A stretch of 64,000 nt of DNA from JALYYC01 sp963795805 (GCA_963795805.1 CAWCIV010000004.1:1240001-1304000); one strand, 5' to 3'. Shown: positions 18,509 through 26,829, counted from the first letter of the stretch. The notes: a model not told the origin generated them from the letters alone. Translations and numbers: made by a program.

Positions 18509-19206
18509 ACCGCAGGCTCACTCCTACCGTCGTTGCCGACCCGGCGGCGCTCGCCGAGACTGCCGCGGCCTGGACTGCGGAACGGATCGCCCGAGCTGTG
18601 GCGGACCGCGGTGCGGGCTACATCGCTCTGGCCGGTGGCGGAACGCCGCGCGGCTGCTACCAGCGTCTGGCCCAGCCGCCTTACCAGGAGTCGCTGCCCT
18701 GGGCCCATCTTTTCGTCTACTGGTCGGATGAGCGCCAGGTCCCGCTCGACGACCCGGAAAGCAACTACGGCATGGCAAAGGCGGCGCTCCTCGACCGGGT
18801 CGCGATCCCGCCGCAACAGCTCTTCCCCCTGGTCGGAAACCCGCAGGCCGATCTCGAGCGCGTGCCGAAGGATGCCGCCGGCCGTCCCCGCTTCGACCTG
18901 ATCCATCTCGGGCTGGGAGAAGACGGCCACACCGCCTCGCTCTTTCCGGGCGATCCGGCGCTCGACGAACAGGCCGCCTGGACGCAGGCGGTCCGGGCCT
19001 CGAAGCCCCCGCCTCACCGGGTCACGCTGACGTTTCCGGTCCTGAATGCCGCGCGCGCCGTGCTCTTCCTTGTTTCGGGAGCCGGCAAGCGGCAGCCGCT
19101 CAAGGGCCTGCTCGATCGGGATCCACGGCTGCCAGCCAGCCGAGTTCAGCCGATCGATGGCGAGCTGAAGCTGATCGCCGACCGGGCGGCCGTGCCGGAC
19201 TCCTGA
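18505..19206 (+). CDS. pgl: 6-phosphogluconolactonase (DevB type)
   Basis: The GTG start at 18505 overlaps the opcA stop by 4 bases. The 233-residue protein has the sugar-phosphate isomerase-like fold: ALAGGGTPRGCYQRL near residues 45-60, FVYWSDERQVPLDDPESNYGM (about 71-91) and the signature LIHLGLGEDGHTASLFPG (about 132-149). It hydrolyses 6-phosphogluconolactone and closes the oxidative branch between Zwf and Gnd. It is the last gene of the five-gene operon. Confidence 0.95.
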   Translation: MNRRLTPTVVADPAALAETAAAWTAERIARAVADRGAGYIALAGGGTPRGCYQRLAQPPYQESLPWAHLFVYWSDERQVPLDDPESNYGMAKAALLDRVAIPPQQLFPLVGNPQADLERVPKDAAGRPRFDLIHLGLGEDGHTASLFPGDPALDEQAAWTQAVRASKPPPHRVTLTFPVLNAARAVLFLVSGAGKRQPLKGLLDRDPRLPASRVQPIDGELKLIADRAAVPDS

Positions 19207-19291
19207 AATCCGTCGCCAGGTGATCCGAGCGAGGCTCCAGCTCGTTTTCCATATAGACGTTGGAAGCGACCGGTTCCCAAGGAGGCCCGCG

Positions 19292-19691
19292 ATGATTGAC
19301 CAGGCGAACGACGAGATCCGCGCTGCGGCCGCCCTGGCCGAGCGTCGTCGCCGTCGAGGAGGTGAGCACCCGCCGCCCCTATGCCTACCTCGACTGGCTC
19401 ATCCTCCAACTGGAGGAGTTCCACCTGGCGGGCAAGAAACGGGTGCCGAAAGCCTTTGAACCCCGCCTCTTCGCGGTCGCCGATCTGCTTCCACCCAGTG
19501 TCGAACCACCGCGAATTTGGCGGACCCTGATCAGGCATGTGATCGACCAGGTCTTCGATCTGCAGGAGCAGCTGGTCGCGGTTCGATACCCGGAGCGAGC
19601 GCGGGCCTTCGCCCGCGAGGACGCTCCCGAGATGCCGCCCATGTTCCTGCTGCCCCAGGCCGAACGGCCCTCGGAATCGGCGGTCGCCTAA
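19292..19691 (+). CDS. Small conserved protein, paralogue of the gene at 37.3-37.7 kb, frameshifted
   Basis: ATG 19292 has AAGGAGG 8 bases upstream and encodes MIDQANDEIRAAAALAERRRRR. The frame then breaks at about 19358 and the conserved part, RRPYAYLDWLILQLEEFHLAGKKRVPKAFEPRL, continues in the next frame to 19691. The protein at 37301-37705 has the same plan (ANQEIREAEERERARR, then LTDMLLSQLEELNLEGVRAVPPRFDPLL). This shows that the two frames here belong together and that one base is probably extra. The repaired product is about 132 residues, with a charged N-terminal helix and a helical core. No function is known to me. A separate GTG start at about 19363 is a less likely alternative. Confidence 0.6.
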
Positions 19692-19752
19692 GCCCCCTAC
19701 CCGGTCGCCGAGTCGACGAATCGTAGTGTCGGGCTATCACATAACTTGTTTC

Positions 19753-19781
19753 TTGACACGCTCCACGCAGCGTGACATCTT
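19753..19781 (+). promoter_or_regulatory. Possible promoter of the PBP operon
   Basis: TTGACA at 19753-19758 is followed after 17 bases by CATCTT at 19776-19781, 48 bases before the GTG of the small membrane protein. The -35 is perfect, the -10 is poor. Confidence 0.4.
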
Positions 19782-19828
19782 GGTAACGCAGCGACCAAGA
19801 TCAATACAAAAGGCAGGGAAATTCAGCC

Positions 19829-20017
19829 GTGGCCATCGCCTACGTCCACCGCCACACGACTGGGCCGGTCGCCCACCGGGTCGAACGACGCGCGCGTAAA
19901 CGGACGCTTCAGGCGAGGGCCCTGGGGGCCGGTCGGCTGGTCCTCTGGACCCTCGGCTTCTTTTTGATCGGCTGGTTGGTGGCGGCCGGTTTCTACGGCC
20001 TCCTGGTCAGCGCGTGA
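19829..20017 (+). CDS. Small single-pass membrane protein upstream of PBP
   Basis: GTG 19829 starts a 62-residue protein. It has a basic N-terminal half (RVERRARKRTLQARA) and one transmembrane helix (LVLWTLGFFLIGWLVAAGFYGLLV) that reaches the C terminus. Its stop overlaps the GTG of the PBP gene by 4 bases, so the two are translationally coupled. A topology with the basic part inside the cell is expected. It may be a partner of the PBP in peptidoglycan synthesis, but that is only inferred from the coupling. Confidence 0.6.
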   Translation: MAIAYVHRHTTGPVAHRVERRARKRTLQARALGAGRLVLWTLGFFLIGWLVAAGFYGLLVSA

Positions 20018-22161
20018 GGCACGTCTCGGGGCGCCGGAACCCGCATCGGCACGCGAACTATCGCATCAAGCTCTGGCGCCGCCGCCGCCGAGCGGCCCTG
20101 CGCCGGATCATCATCCTGTCGTTCCTTACGTTGTTCATGCTCCCGCTCCTAACGGTGCCGGCCGTGGCGGCGCAGACGGTGGGCGACCTGCCGGCGGTCA
20201 CCGGCCTCTCGTCGAACAACCTGCAACAGGACATGCTCATCTACGATCGCCACGGAACCCTGCTGGCCGATATCGGCGACCAGGGCGACCACCGGATCGT
20301 CGTCCCCCTCGGCTATATCTCCCCGTACGTCATCAACGCCGCGATCGCGATCGAGGACCACACCTTCTACTCGAACAGCGGCGTCGACCTCGGTGGGACG
20401 CTTCGTGCTGCCCTCGCCGACTACAGTGGCCACGGGATCAAACAGGGTGGAAGCACGATTACCCAGCAGTTGGTCAAGCAGGTCTTCTTCGGCGCCCATC
20501 CCGACAGCACGCTGCAGCGCAAGGTCAAAGAAGCGGTCCTCGCGGTCGAGGTGAACAAGCGCTACACGAAGTCCGAGATCCTCGGGATGTACCTGAACAC
20601 CATCTTCTACGGCAGTCAGACGTACGGCATCGAGGCCGCCGCCCGCAGTTACTTCCAGAGCAATGCCCACGACCTGACCCTCGCGCAGGCATCGCTACTC
20701 GCCGGCCTGCCGCAGGCGCCCACGAAGTACAACCCGATCGTCAATCTGACCTCGGCCAAGAAGCGCCAGCTCGAGGTCCTGAACGCGATGGTGGACAACC
20801 ACTACATCACGCGGGCCCAGGCGGACGCGGCCTATGCCACCAAGCTCACCTTCTACCCGCCGACGAACCATTTCGAGGCACCGCATTTCGTGGACTACGT
20901 GCTGCAAACACTTCGCACGCAATTTCACATCCAGCCGACCGACCGCAAGGGCTACCGCGTCTACACCAGCCTCGACCTGGGCCTCCAGCACATGGCGGAG
21001 GGGATCGTGCGCGACCAGATCGCGCAGAAGGGTAACTTCTACAACTTCCACGACGCCGCGCTCGTCAGCATGGACCCGAGGACGGGCGAGATCCTGGCCA
21101 TGGTCGGCGGCAACGACTACAACCGTCCGGGTGGCCAGATCAACATGGCGAACACGCCACGGCAGCCCGGCTCGACCTTCAAGATCTACACCTACACCGC
21201 GGCGATCGAGAGCAAGAAGTTCAACATGATCACCCCGATCCTGGATGCACCGCTCGTCTTCCCGGTCTACGGCGGCGCCAGCGGTTTCGAGCCCTACATG
21301 CCGCTCAACTACGACCTGAAGTTCCATGGCCAGCTGCCGCTCAAGATGGCGATGGGTAACTCGATGAACATCCCCGCTCTCAAGACCGAGCTCCGGGTCG
21401 GCATCCCAAGCGTGCTCGATGTCGCGCGCCGGATGGGCGTCACGCATCTGACCCAGCCGGATCAAAACTACTCGATGAGCCTGACGCTCGGCTCCTACGA
21501 GGTTACGCCGGTCGACATGGTCACCGGGGCCTCGACGCTCGCCACGCTCGGCGTCCGTCACATGCCGGCGCCCGTCCTCAGCGTCAAGGACGGTCTTGGC
21601 CGGGAGGTCATCACTTACGATCCGGCGAAAAACGAGTACCGCGCCATCAGCCCGCAGGTCGCCTTCATCATCGGGTCGATCATGTCGGACGACCGCAACC
21701 GCTGCCTGGAGTTCGGGTGCCACGGCGATCTGACGCTGCCGGGCCGGCACGTTGCCGCCAAGACGGGAACGACCCAGGACTTCCACGACAACTGGACTGT
21801 GGGCTTCACCCCAACGCTGGCCACGGCTGTCTGGGTCGGCAACCCCGATAACACGCCGCTCAGCCACAACTCCACCGGTATCGTCGGCGCCGCGCCGATC
21901 TGGCACAAGTTCATGCAGCAGGCCCTGGCGAGCACGCCGGACCAGTGGTATGCGAAGCCGGCTGGTCTCGATCAGATCGGCGACAACTACTTCCTGCCCG
22001 GCACCGAGAACGTCAAGTCGCCCGCGCTGGCCTGGCCGACCTGCCGCTTCGGCAGCTACAACCCGTACAACCTGACCTACGCCGACATCCTGGTCGACGG
22101 CGTGCCCTGCGTCCTCGGCGGCGGCGCCCGGCCGGCCGCGGTGCGGCAGCCCCGACAGTAA
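20014..22161 (+). CDS. Class A penicillin-binding protein (bifunctional transglycosylase/transpeptidase)
   Basis: The 715-residue protein has a very basic cytoplasmic start (KLWRRRRRAALRR) and a membrane anchor near residues 32-50. The GT51 domain shows AIEDHTFY (catalytic Glu near 113), GGSTITQQLVKQ and YLNTIFYG. The transpeptidase domain has GSTFK (Ser nucleophile near 386), NSMN as SxN, and AAKTGTT (near 583). It polymerises and cross-links peptidoglycan outside the membrane. The C terminus ends in a short basic, Pro-containing tail without PASTA or FN3 domains. A strong hairpin terminator follows at 22168. Confidence 0.95.
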   Translation: MRHVSGRRNPHRHANYRIKLWRRRRRAALRRIIILSFLTLFMLPLLTVPAVAAQTVGDLPAVTGLSSNNLQQDMLIYDRHGTLLADIGDQGDHRIVVPLGYISPYVINAAIAIEDHTFYSNSGVDLGGTLRAALADYSGHGIKQGGSTITQQLVKQVFFGAHPDSTLQRKVKEAVLAVEVNKRYTKSEILGMYLNTIFYGSQTYGIEAAARSYFQSNAHDLTLAQASLLAGLPQAPTKYNPIVNLTSAKKRQLEVLNAMVDNHYITRAQADAAYATKLTFYPPTNHFEAPHFVDYVLQTLRTQFHIQPTDRKGYRVYTSLDLGLQHMAEGIVRDQIAQKGNFYNFHDAALVSMDPRTGEILAMVGGNDYNRPGGQINMANTPRQPGSTFKIYTYTAAIESKKFNMITPILDAPLVFPVYGGASGFEPYMPLNYDLKFHGQLPLKMAMGNSMNIPALKTELRVGIPSVLDVARRMGVTHLTQPDQNYSMSLTLGSYEVTPVDMVTGASTLATLGVRHMPAPVLSVKDGLGREVITYDPAKNEYRAISPQVAFIIGSIMSDDRNRCLEFGCHGDLTLPGRHVAAKTGTTQDFHDNWTVGFTPTLATAVWVGNPDNTPLSHNSTGIVGAAPIWHKFMQQALASTPDQWYAKPAGLDQIGDNYFLPGTENVKSPALAWPTCRFGSYNPYNLTYADILVDGVPCVLGGGARPAAVRQPRQ

Positions 22162-22167
22162 AGAAGA

Positions 22168-22205
22168 GGAGCGCCGGAAAAGGGGACGGACCCGGCGCTC
22201 CTTAC
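22168..22205 (+). terminator. Hairpin terminator after the PBP gene
   Basis: A perfect 10-bp stem, GGAGCGCCGG (22168-22177) with CCGGCGCTCC (22192-22201), closes a 14-base loop 7 bases after the stop. The following T tract is short (TT), so termination may be partly Rho-assisted. Confidence 0.7.
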
Positions 22206-22234
22206 AGGGGTCGGCAAGATAGAAGCCCCTCGGG

Positions 22235-22263
22235 TTGATACGAAGCCCGGTTACGGGTACACT
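22235..22263 (+). promoter_or_regulatory. Promoter of a leaderless GH3 lipoprotein gene
   Basis: TTGATA (22235-22240), 17-base spacer, TACACT (22258-22263). The GTG start is at 22272, where transcription should begin, so the mRNA is probably leaderless. Confidence 0.65.
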
Positions 22264-22271
22264 CTCGTGCC

Positions 22272-23183
22272 GTGCGTCGCGGAGCCGGGATACTTTTCGC
22301 CGCGCTGGGTCTCGGTGCCTGCGGCTCCAGCCCGGTGGCCCATGCTCCCGTCGTCCACGCGACTCCACCGCCACCGCCGACCAGCGGTGCCTCGCCTGAG
22401 GCCACTCCCAGGCCCCCGCCGACCAGTGGTGCCGAGGACGCCGTTGCTGGGCCGGCCGGCATGACACTCTCCCAGGAGATTGGCGCTGTCATGATGGTCG
22501 GCTTCGCGGGCCCCCTGACCCCGGCCGTCCAGGCGGAGTGGCGCCAGCGTCAGTACGGCGGACTGGTCATCCTGGCAGGGAACCGAAACGCGACCAGCCC
22601 GTCCGACTTCCGGGCGCTGATCCAGGAGATCCGAGCGGCGGCCGGGCATACACTGCTGACCGCCACCAGCCAGGCCGGTGGTAACCCGGCGGGCCTGCGT
22701 GCCCTCGGCTTCGATGTCAACCTCGCCCCGGTCGTCGATACCACCAACGCCCAGGATGTTGCCGCTGCCATTGCCGGGATCCACGCAGCCGGGATGTACG
22801 CGGTCGTCAGGGCCGTTCCGGGCGACGCCCGTGCCTTGAGGCCCGCGCTCGGCGCGCAGGTCGAGTTCGTGATGGTCCGGCACGCGAACGATGGAGACGG
22901 GCCGGCCATGCAGACGCTCCGGCAGGCTTTCGGCTTTCATGGCGTCGTGATCTCGGACGACCTGTTGGCCGACGCGAACCCCTCGGTGAATCCTGCACCG
23001 GTGGCGGCCGTTCACTTTCTGGCTGCGGGAGGCGACATGGTCATGGTCTCGCACGATCTAAGCATCGCCGACGCCACGAACGACGCGATTCACGCGGCAG
23101 TCCTCGACGGAACCTACCCACGGACGCAGCTGGACGCCTCAGTTCAGAAGCTGCTGAACCTGAACCTCAAGTACATGCCCTGA
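22272..23183 (+). CDS. GH3 (NagZ-like) lipoprotein
   Basis: The 303-residue protein starts with a lipoprotein signal, LFAALGLGACGSS, placing Cys at about residue 17. A Pro-rich spacer leads to a family 3 glycoside hydrolase N-terminal domain: GAVMMVGFAGP, YGGLVILAGN, LGFDVNLAPVVDT and FHGVVISDDLL, in which an Asp is the expected nucleophile. The loop that normally carries KHFPGHG in NagZ is shortened to RAVPGDA, without the His of the His-Asp general acid pair, so activity may be changed or lost. It is likely an outward-facing cell-wall sugar binding or cleaving protein. It sits just after a PBP gene but has its own promoter. Confidence 0.8.
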   Translation: MRRGAGILFAALGLGACGSSPVAHAPVVHATPPPPPTSGASPEATPRPPPTSGAEDAVAGPAGMTLSQEIGAVMMVGFAGPLTPAVQAEWRQRQYGGLVILAGNRNATSPSDFRALIQEIRAAAGHTLLTATSQAGGNPAGLRALGFDVNLAPVVDTTNAQDVAAAIAGIHAAGMYAVVRAVPGDARALRPALGAQVEFVMVRHANDGDGPAMQTLRQAFGFHGVVISDDLLADANPSVNPAPVAAVHFLAAGGDMVMVSHDLSIADATNDAIHAAVLDGTYPRTQLDASVQKLLNLNLKYMP

Positions 23184-23222
23184 AGCCCGCGCGACTGGAA
23201 CGAGATTGGCGTCAGCGCCTGG

Positions 23223-23603
23223 CTATTTCGGTTTGGCGTACTCGGGCGATCCCTTGAAATCGATCAGGATCACCGTCTCGGTGCCGACGGTCCAGGCGTC
23301 GTGACCCGGTGGGATGACGAAGACATCTCCCGCGGTGATGTCATCCTCCGAGCCATCCAGGCCGGCGATTCTCATGCGTCCCTGGACGATGTAGCCCATG
23401 TGGCGCACTTCGCAGCGATCCGTCTTCGCGATCGGCTTGACATGCTCCGACCATCTCCAGCCGGGTTCGTGATGTGAGCGGCCGACGGTGACGCCGCTGA
23501 CCTCGACGACATCGATCTTGCCCTTCGCATACTTACGCGTCTCGTCCGGACTGTGAAGGCTTTTCCTGTGCACGGACTTCTTCTTGGGCTTCGCTTCTGC
23601 CAT
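23223..23603 (-). CDS. Cupin-domain protein
   Basis: I choose ATG 23603, preceded by AGGAGG, giving 126 residues; the frame is open further upstream but overlaps fabI. The N terminus is Lys-rich (MAEAKPKKKSVHRK). The cupin core reads HEPGWRWSEHVKPI, then HMGYIVQGRMRI, GDVFVIPPGHDAWTVG and ILIDFKG, which fits a small beta-barrel of the RmlC type. Metal ligands are plausible (H, E, H). It lies 10 bases after fabI on the same strand and is probably co-transcribed. Substrate unknown. Confidence 0.8.
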   Translation of the reverse strand: MAEAKPKKKSVHRKSLHSPDETRKYAKGKIDVVEVSGVTVGRSHHEPGWRWSEHVKPIAKTDRCEVRHMGYIVQGRMRIAGLDGSEDDITAGDVFVIPPGHDAWTVGTETVILIDFKGSPEYAKPK

Positions 23604-23613
23604 TTCGTCCCTC

Positions 23614-24414
23614 CTATGGGTTTGTTTCGCGCACCAACGGGGCGCCCATCGCGTGGTAACCGCCATCGACATGCACGATCTCACCGGTTGTTGCTGGGGT
23701 CCAGTCCGACAGAAGGACGCAAGCCATCTGGGCGACAGGCGTCCGGTCGGTCGTGTCCCAGCCGAGGGGTGATCGCTCGGACCACGGTCGCGATACCTGC
23801 TCGAAGCCGGGGATGCCTTTTGCCGCCATCGTTTCCAGGGGTCCCGCCGCGAGGGCGTTGACCCGGATCTTGTGTCGACCGAGATCGCGCGCCAGGTACC
23901 GGGTGACCGATTCCAGCGCCGCCTTGCAGACGCCCATCCAGTCGTAGATCGGCCAGGCCTGGGTGGAATTGTCGAAGTCGAGCGTCACAATGCTGCCCCC
24001 GTGTTCGCGCATCAGGGGCGAGAGTGATTGCGCCATCGCCTTGAGCGAGTAGGCGCTTGTCCGAAAGGCGGTCTGCACGCTCTCCCAGGGTGCGGTCATG
24101 AAGTTCCCACCCAGCGCATCTCCCGGGGCGAAGGCGATCGCATGCACGAATCCATCGAGCCGTCCCCAGCGCTGCTTCAACGTCTCGGCCAGCTCGTCGA
24201 CCTGGGCCTGATCGTTGACATCCATCTCCAGCACCTCGGGGGCCGGTTTCATGCGCCGGGCACTCTTCTCGGTGAGGCTCATCGCCCGACCAAAGCTGGT
24301 CAGGACGATATCCGCGCCTTCGCGCTGGGCAAGGTCAGCGATGGCGAAGGCGATGCTGGCGGGTGTCAGCACGCCGGTGACCAGGATCTTCTTCCCCTCG
24401 AGAATCACCGGCAT
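23614..24414 (-). CDS. fabI: Enoyl-[acyl-carrier-protein] reductase, InhA-like
   Basis: The 266-residue short-chain reductase has the FabI-type N terminus (LEGKKILVTGV.TPASIAFAIA). The catalytic Tyr157 and Lys164 are in PIYDWMGVCKAALES, and AAGPLETMAA is the substrate loop start. The sequence LDFDNSTQAWPIYDWM is closer in style to mycobacterial InhA than to E. coli FabI. It performs the last reduction of fatty acid elongation using NADH. It is followed by the cupin gene and is divergent from the truncated phosphatase. Confidence 0.9.
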   Translation of the reverse strand: MPVILEGKKILVTGVLTPASIAFAIADLAQREGADIVLTSFGRAMSLTEKSARRMKPAPEVLEMDVNDQAQVDELAETLKQRWGRLDGFVHAIAFAPGDALGGNFMTAPWESVQTAFRTSAYSLKAMAQSLSPLMREHGGSIVTLDFDNSTQAWPIYDWMGVCKAALESVTRYLARDLGRHKIRVNALAAGPLETMAAKGIPGFEQVSRPWSERSPLGWDTTDRTPVAQMACVLLSDWTPATTGEIVHVDGGYHAMGAPLVRETNP

Positions 24415-24497
24415 CGCTGTCCGATTCTAGCGGTCTGGGCTATTGCCGATCGACATCAATGCTGGTGACGACCGGCCCATCGCCTAGACTCGACAGC

Positions 24498-24680
24498 TTG
24501 ACCAGCTCTTCGACTTCGACCCGGGTCTTCCTGATGAGGCATGCCGACGTGGAGAATCCAAACAAGGTGTCATACGGGCACCTTCCCGGCTTCCGCCTGA
24601 GCGCCCTCGGCCGCGCCCAGGCATCCGCCGTCGGGCGAGCGCTGTGCGACACCGGCATCCGGCGCATCCTGCACAGCCCC
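24498..24680 (+). pseudogene. Histidine phosphatase fragment (N-terminal part only)
   Basis: The frame gives VFLMRHADVENPNK, then GFRLSALGRAQASAVGRAL and IRRILHSP. This is the RHG catalytic start and first third of a histidine phosphatase. At about 24680 the similarity stops abruptly and another gene's 3' part begins, in a different frame. The second catalytic His region is missing, so the product would be inactive. TAGACT at 24485-24490 sits just before a TTG at 24498, suggesting a leaderless start. Confidence 0.6.
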
Positions 24681-25183
24681 AGGTCGTCGAGCTGCCCGGC
24701 ACGATCCTGAGCGTCAACGAGCAATCGGCGACGACTCAGGAATATGGTTGCTGGATCATTCCGGATTCCGCCTTTGTCATCGCCTCGGACCTTTCGAGCG
24801 CCTCCGTGAACGTTCACGCAACGGCTGACATGCAGTGCCCCGGCTTCTACATCAGTGGGGCGACCGGAGGCAAGCCTCAGCTACAGAGCGCGATTGGCTA
24901 CGGCGGTGGCGGGCCACCTCCGACGCGGATCACGGATATCATCGTCAACCTGACCTGGACCGGAAGCGGCGCCGCGTGGAACAACAAGAACAGCGGCTCG
25001 AGCAAATGCCAGGGCTACTCCTTGACATTCCGCGGAACGTTCGACTACGAGTACTCGACCGCAACCGGGACCGTCGGCGATCTCTCGGCGTCGAGTGACC
25101 CGCTGGCGCAAGTGGCGCACAATACGCAGACCACCAATCAGAACGGTATGCCGTCGGCCGCCTGCAACCCGTACGGCTTCTAG
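24680..25183 (+). pseudogene. 3' part of a secreted protein, 5' end missing
   Basis: From about 24680 the frame reads PQVVELPGTILSVNEQ, then CWIIPDSAFVIASDL, CPGFYISGATGGKP and a Gly/Ser/Asn-rich end to TAG 25181-25183. It has no signal peptide of its own. Its apparent upstream codons come from the out-of-frame phosphatase, so the start has been lost at the junction. Composition and Cys content suggest an exported beta-rich protein. A strong terminator follows. Function unknown. Confidence 0.5.
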
Positions 25184-26425
25184 CACACCTGACCGGGACG
25201 CCCTGTTGGGCGTCCCGGTCGTTGATTGCTCACCGAAGATTCGGTGCCTGAGGAGGGACCGCTCTGCCGGATTACCGGTCAGCGCCAGGGCGCGGAACTC
25301 GGCCGCTCGAGCCTCCTCGTGACGGAAAAGCTGACTGAGTAGCCGCCCGCGTGCCGCGTGAAATAGGTGATAGCCGTCGAGCTCGGCCGCAACTTGATCG
25401 AGGATGCGCAGCGCGGCCGCAGGGCCTTCGATCTTCGAGAGGGCGATCGCCCGATTGAGCTGTACGACGGGGGAAGGCGTGAGCACCAGGAGCATGTCGT
25501 ACAGGACTACGATTTGCAGCCAATCGGTCGCCTCGAAATTTGCCGCCTCCGCGTGGCAGGCAGCGATCGCCGCTTCCAGTTGATACGGGCCGGGCCGCCC
25601 GCGGCTTGCCGCGCGCTCGATCAGCGCGACGGCGTCCGCGATCTGGCGCCGATCCCAACGGCTCCGGTCCTGATCGGCGAGGAGGACCAGGGTACCGTCC
25701 GGCGTGAACCGCGCCTGCCCGCGGGCGAGGTGCAGCTTCATCAAGGCGAGGAGGCCGAGGACCTCTGGCTGGTCCGGGAGCAGCCGGTAGAGGAGGGCGG
25801 CCAGCCAGGCTGCGTCCTCGGCGAGGTCGCGCTGGGTCGGTGCATTGCCACCGGTCGCGAGATGCCCTTCGTTGAAGACAAGATAGAGGACGGCAAGAAT
25901 CTCGTTGAGCCGCTCCGGCAACTCCGATTCCGGCGGCACGCGATAGGGAATGCCTGCCAGCGCGATTTTGCGCTTGGCCCGGACCAACCGCTGCGCCACC
26001 GTCGATTCGGAGGCCAGAAAGCCACGCGCGATCTGAGACGTCGTCAAGCCGCACACCGCGCGGAGCGTTAGCGCAACCTGGGCGTCCCGAGAAAGTGCTG
26101 GATGGCAGCAAGTCAGGATTAGTAGGAGCCGATCGTCCTTTTCCGCGCGCCGCGGCTCAAGCGCCAGCTGGGCAAGTTTTTCGGCGTAGCGGTTGTCACG
26201 GTTGATCCGGTTGAGGGCGCGCCGGCTCGCGACCGTGACCAACCAGGCTCCGGGCCGGTCCGGTACTCCCTCGCGGGGCCAGGTTTCGAGCGCGACGACC
26301 AGCGCCTCCTGCGTGCACTCCTCCGCCAGGTCAAAATTGCGGAATCGGCGGATGAGCGTAGCCGTAACCCGCCCAGCTTCCTCCCGAAACACCTGGGCCA
26401 GATCGGACGGCGCGGTCACGGCCAT
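24881..26425 (-). CDS. ECF42-type RNA polymerase sigma factor (first copy), 3' end uncertain
   Basis: The start is ATG 26425, 4 bases after the YCII stop. Sigma region 2 is VFREEAGRVTATLIRRFRNFDLAEECTQEA; region 4 is ALTLRAVCGLTTSQIARGFL then ESTVAQRLVRAKRKI. A long C-terminal TPR-like extension (AVLYLVFNEGH, LTPSPVVQLNRAIAL) is typical of ECF42. The natural end should be near NPAERSLLRHRIFG at about 25230. There the frame reads on through the convergent terminator and antisense to the secreted fragment until 24881, so the last ~115 residues are probably spurious, from a lost stop or indel; a TGA lies in the next frame right there. It works with the YCII protein upstream. Confidence 0.8.
   Translation of the reverse strand: MAVTAPSDLAQVFREEAGRVTATLIRRFRNFDLAEECTQEALVVALETWPREGVPDRPGAWLVTVASRRALNRINRDNRYAEKLAQLALEPRRAEKDDRLLLILTCCHPALSRDAQVALTLRAVCGLTTSQIARGFLASESTVAQRLVRAKRKIALAGIPYRVPPESELPERLNEILAVLYLVFNEGHLATGGNAPTQRDLAEDAAWLAALLYRLLPDQPEVLGLLALMKLHLARGQARFTPDGTLVLLADQDRSRWDRRQIADAVALIERAASRGRPGPYQLEAAIAACHAEAANFEATDWLQIVVLYDMLLVLTPSPVVQLNRAIALSKIEGPAAALRILDQVAAELDGYHLFHAARGRLLSQLFRHEEARAAEFRALALTGNPAERSLLRHRIFGEQSTTGTPNRASRSGVLEAVRVAGGRRHTVLIGGLRIVRHLRQRVTRRREIADGPGCGRVLVVERSAECQGVALAFARAAVLVVPRGAASGPGQVDDDIRDPRRRWPATAVANRAL
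25191..25226. terminator. Strong bidirectional hairpin terminator
   Basis: A 13-bp perfect stem, GACCGGGACGCCC (25191-25203) with GGGCGTCCCGGTC (25208-25220), closes a TGTT loop. It lies 7 bases after the stop of the secreted fragment and between convergent genes. The following sequence is GTTGATT. Confidence 0.75.
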
Positions 26426-26429
26426 CCGC

Positions 26430-26780
26430 TCAGCGCTGCTGGATAACCGGCCTGATTTCAACCGTGCCGCGACCGGGCCAGCTTTTTGCCATCGTGAGTG
26501 CGGCATCGAGATCCGGGACGTTCACCTCCGTATAGCCGCCGACGATCTCCTTGCCCTCCAGGAACAGTCCGTCCTTAAGGACCGGCTTTCCGTCAGGGCC
26601 GAACCGGACCGTGGTGCCGGTCTCGGGGCCCTGCAGTTGATTGCCGCGGCCGAGTTTCGCCCGATGCTCGGCAAACCAGCGGCCAACCTCCGCGTACCGC
26701 CTGCCGAGCTCATCCGGATTCATCGCGTCGAATGCCGCCTGGTCGGATCGGGTTCCACAGAACAGAAAGACATATTTCAT
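26430..26780 (-). CDS. YCII/DGPF-domain protein (first copy)
   Basis: ATG 26780 has GGAGGTGA before it and gives 116 residues. The YCII-related fold shows MKYVFLFCG at the start, a central helix (EVGRWFAEH), GLFLEGKEIVGGYTEVNV and DLDAALTMAKSWPGRGTVEIRPV. YCII/DGPF proteins are the regular partners of ECF42 sigma factors and may signal to them. The sigma gene follows after 4 bases. The paralogue at 47046 has the same layout. An ECF42-like promoter precedes it. Confidence 0.9.
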   Translation of the reverse strand: MKYVFLFCGTRSDQAAFDAMNPDELGRRYAEVGRWFAEHRAKLGRGNQLQGPETGTTVRFGPDGKPVLKDGLFLEGKEIVGGYTEVNVPDLDAALTMAKSWPGRGTVEIRPVIQQR

Positions 26781-26799
26781 CTGTTCACCTCCATTCAAC

Positions 26800-26829
26800 A
26801 CGACAAACGGCCCCACCTGAAAATCGACA
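26800..26829 (-). promoter_or_regulatory. ECF42-like promoter of the first YCII-sigma operon
   Basis: Read on the minus strand: TGTCGA (26829-26824), 18 bases, TGTCGT (26805-26800), 19 bases before the ATG. The second YCII operon has TGTCGA-N18-CGTCGT in the same position class. The TGTCGA element matches the -35 reported for ECF42 (from memory). Confidence 0.65.

Noticed and set aside
20695..22467. 590-residue minus-strand open frame
   Set aside because: It is antisense to the PBP gene and crosses its terminator.
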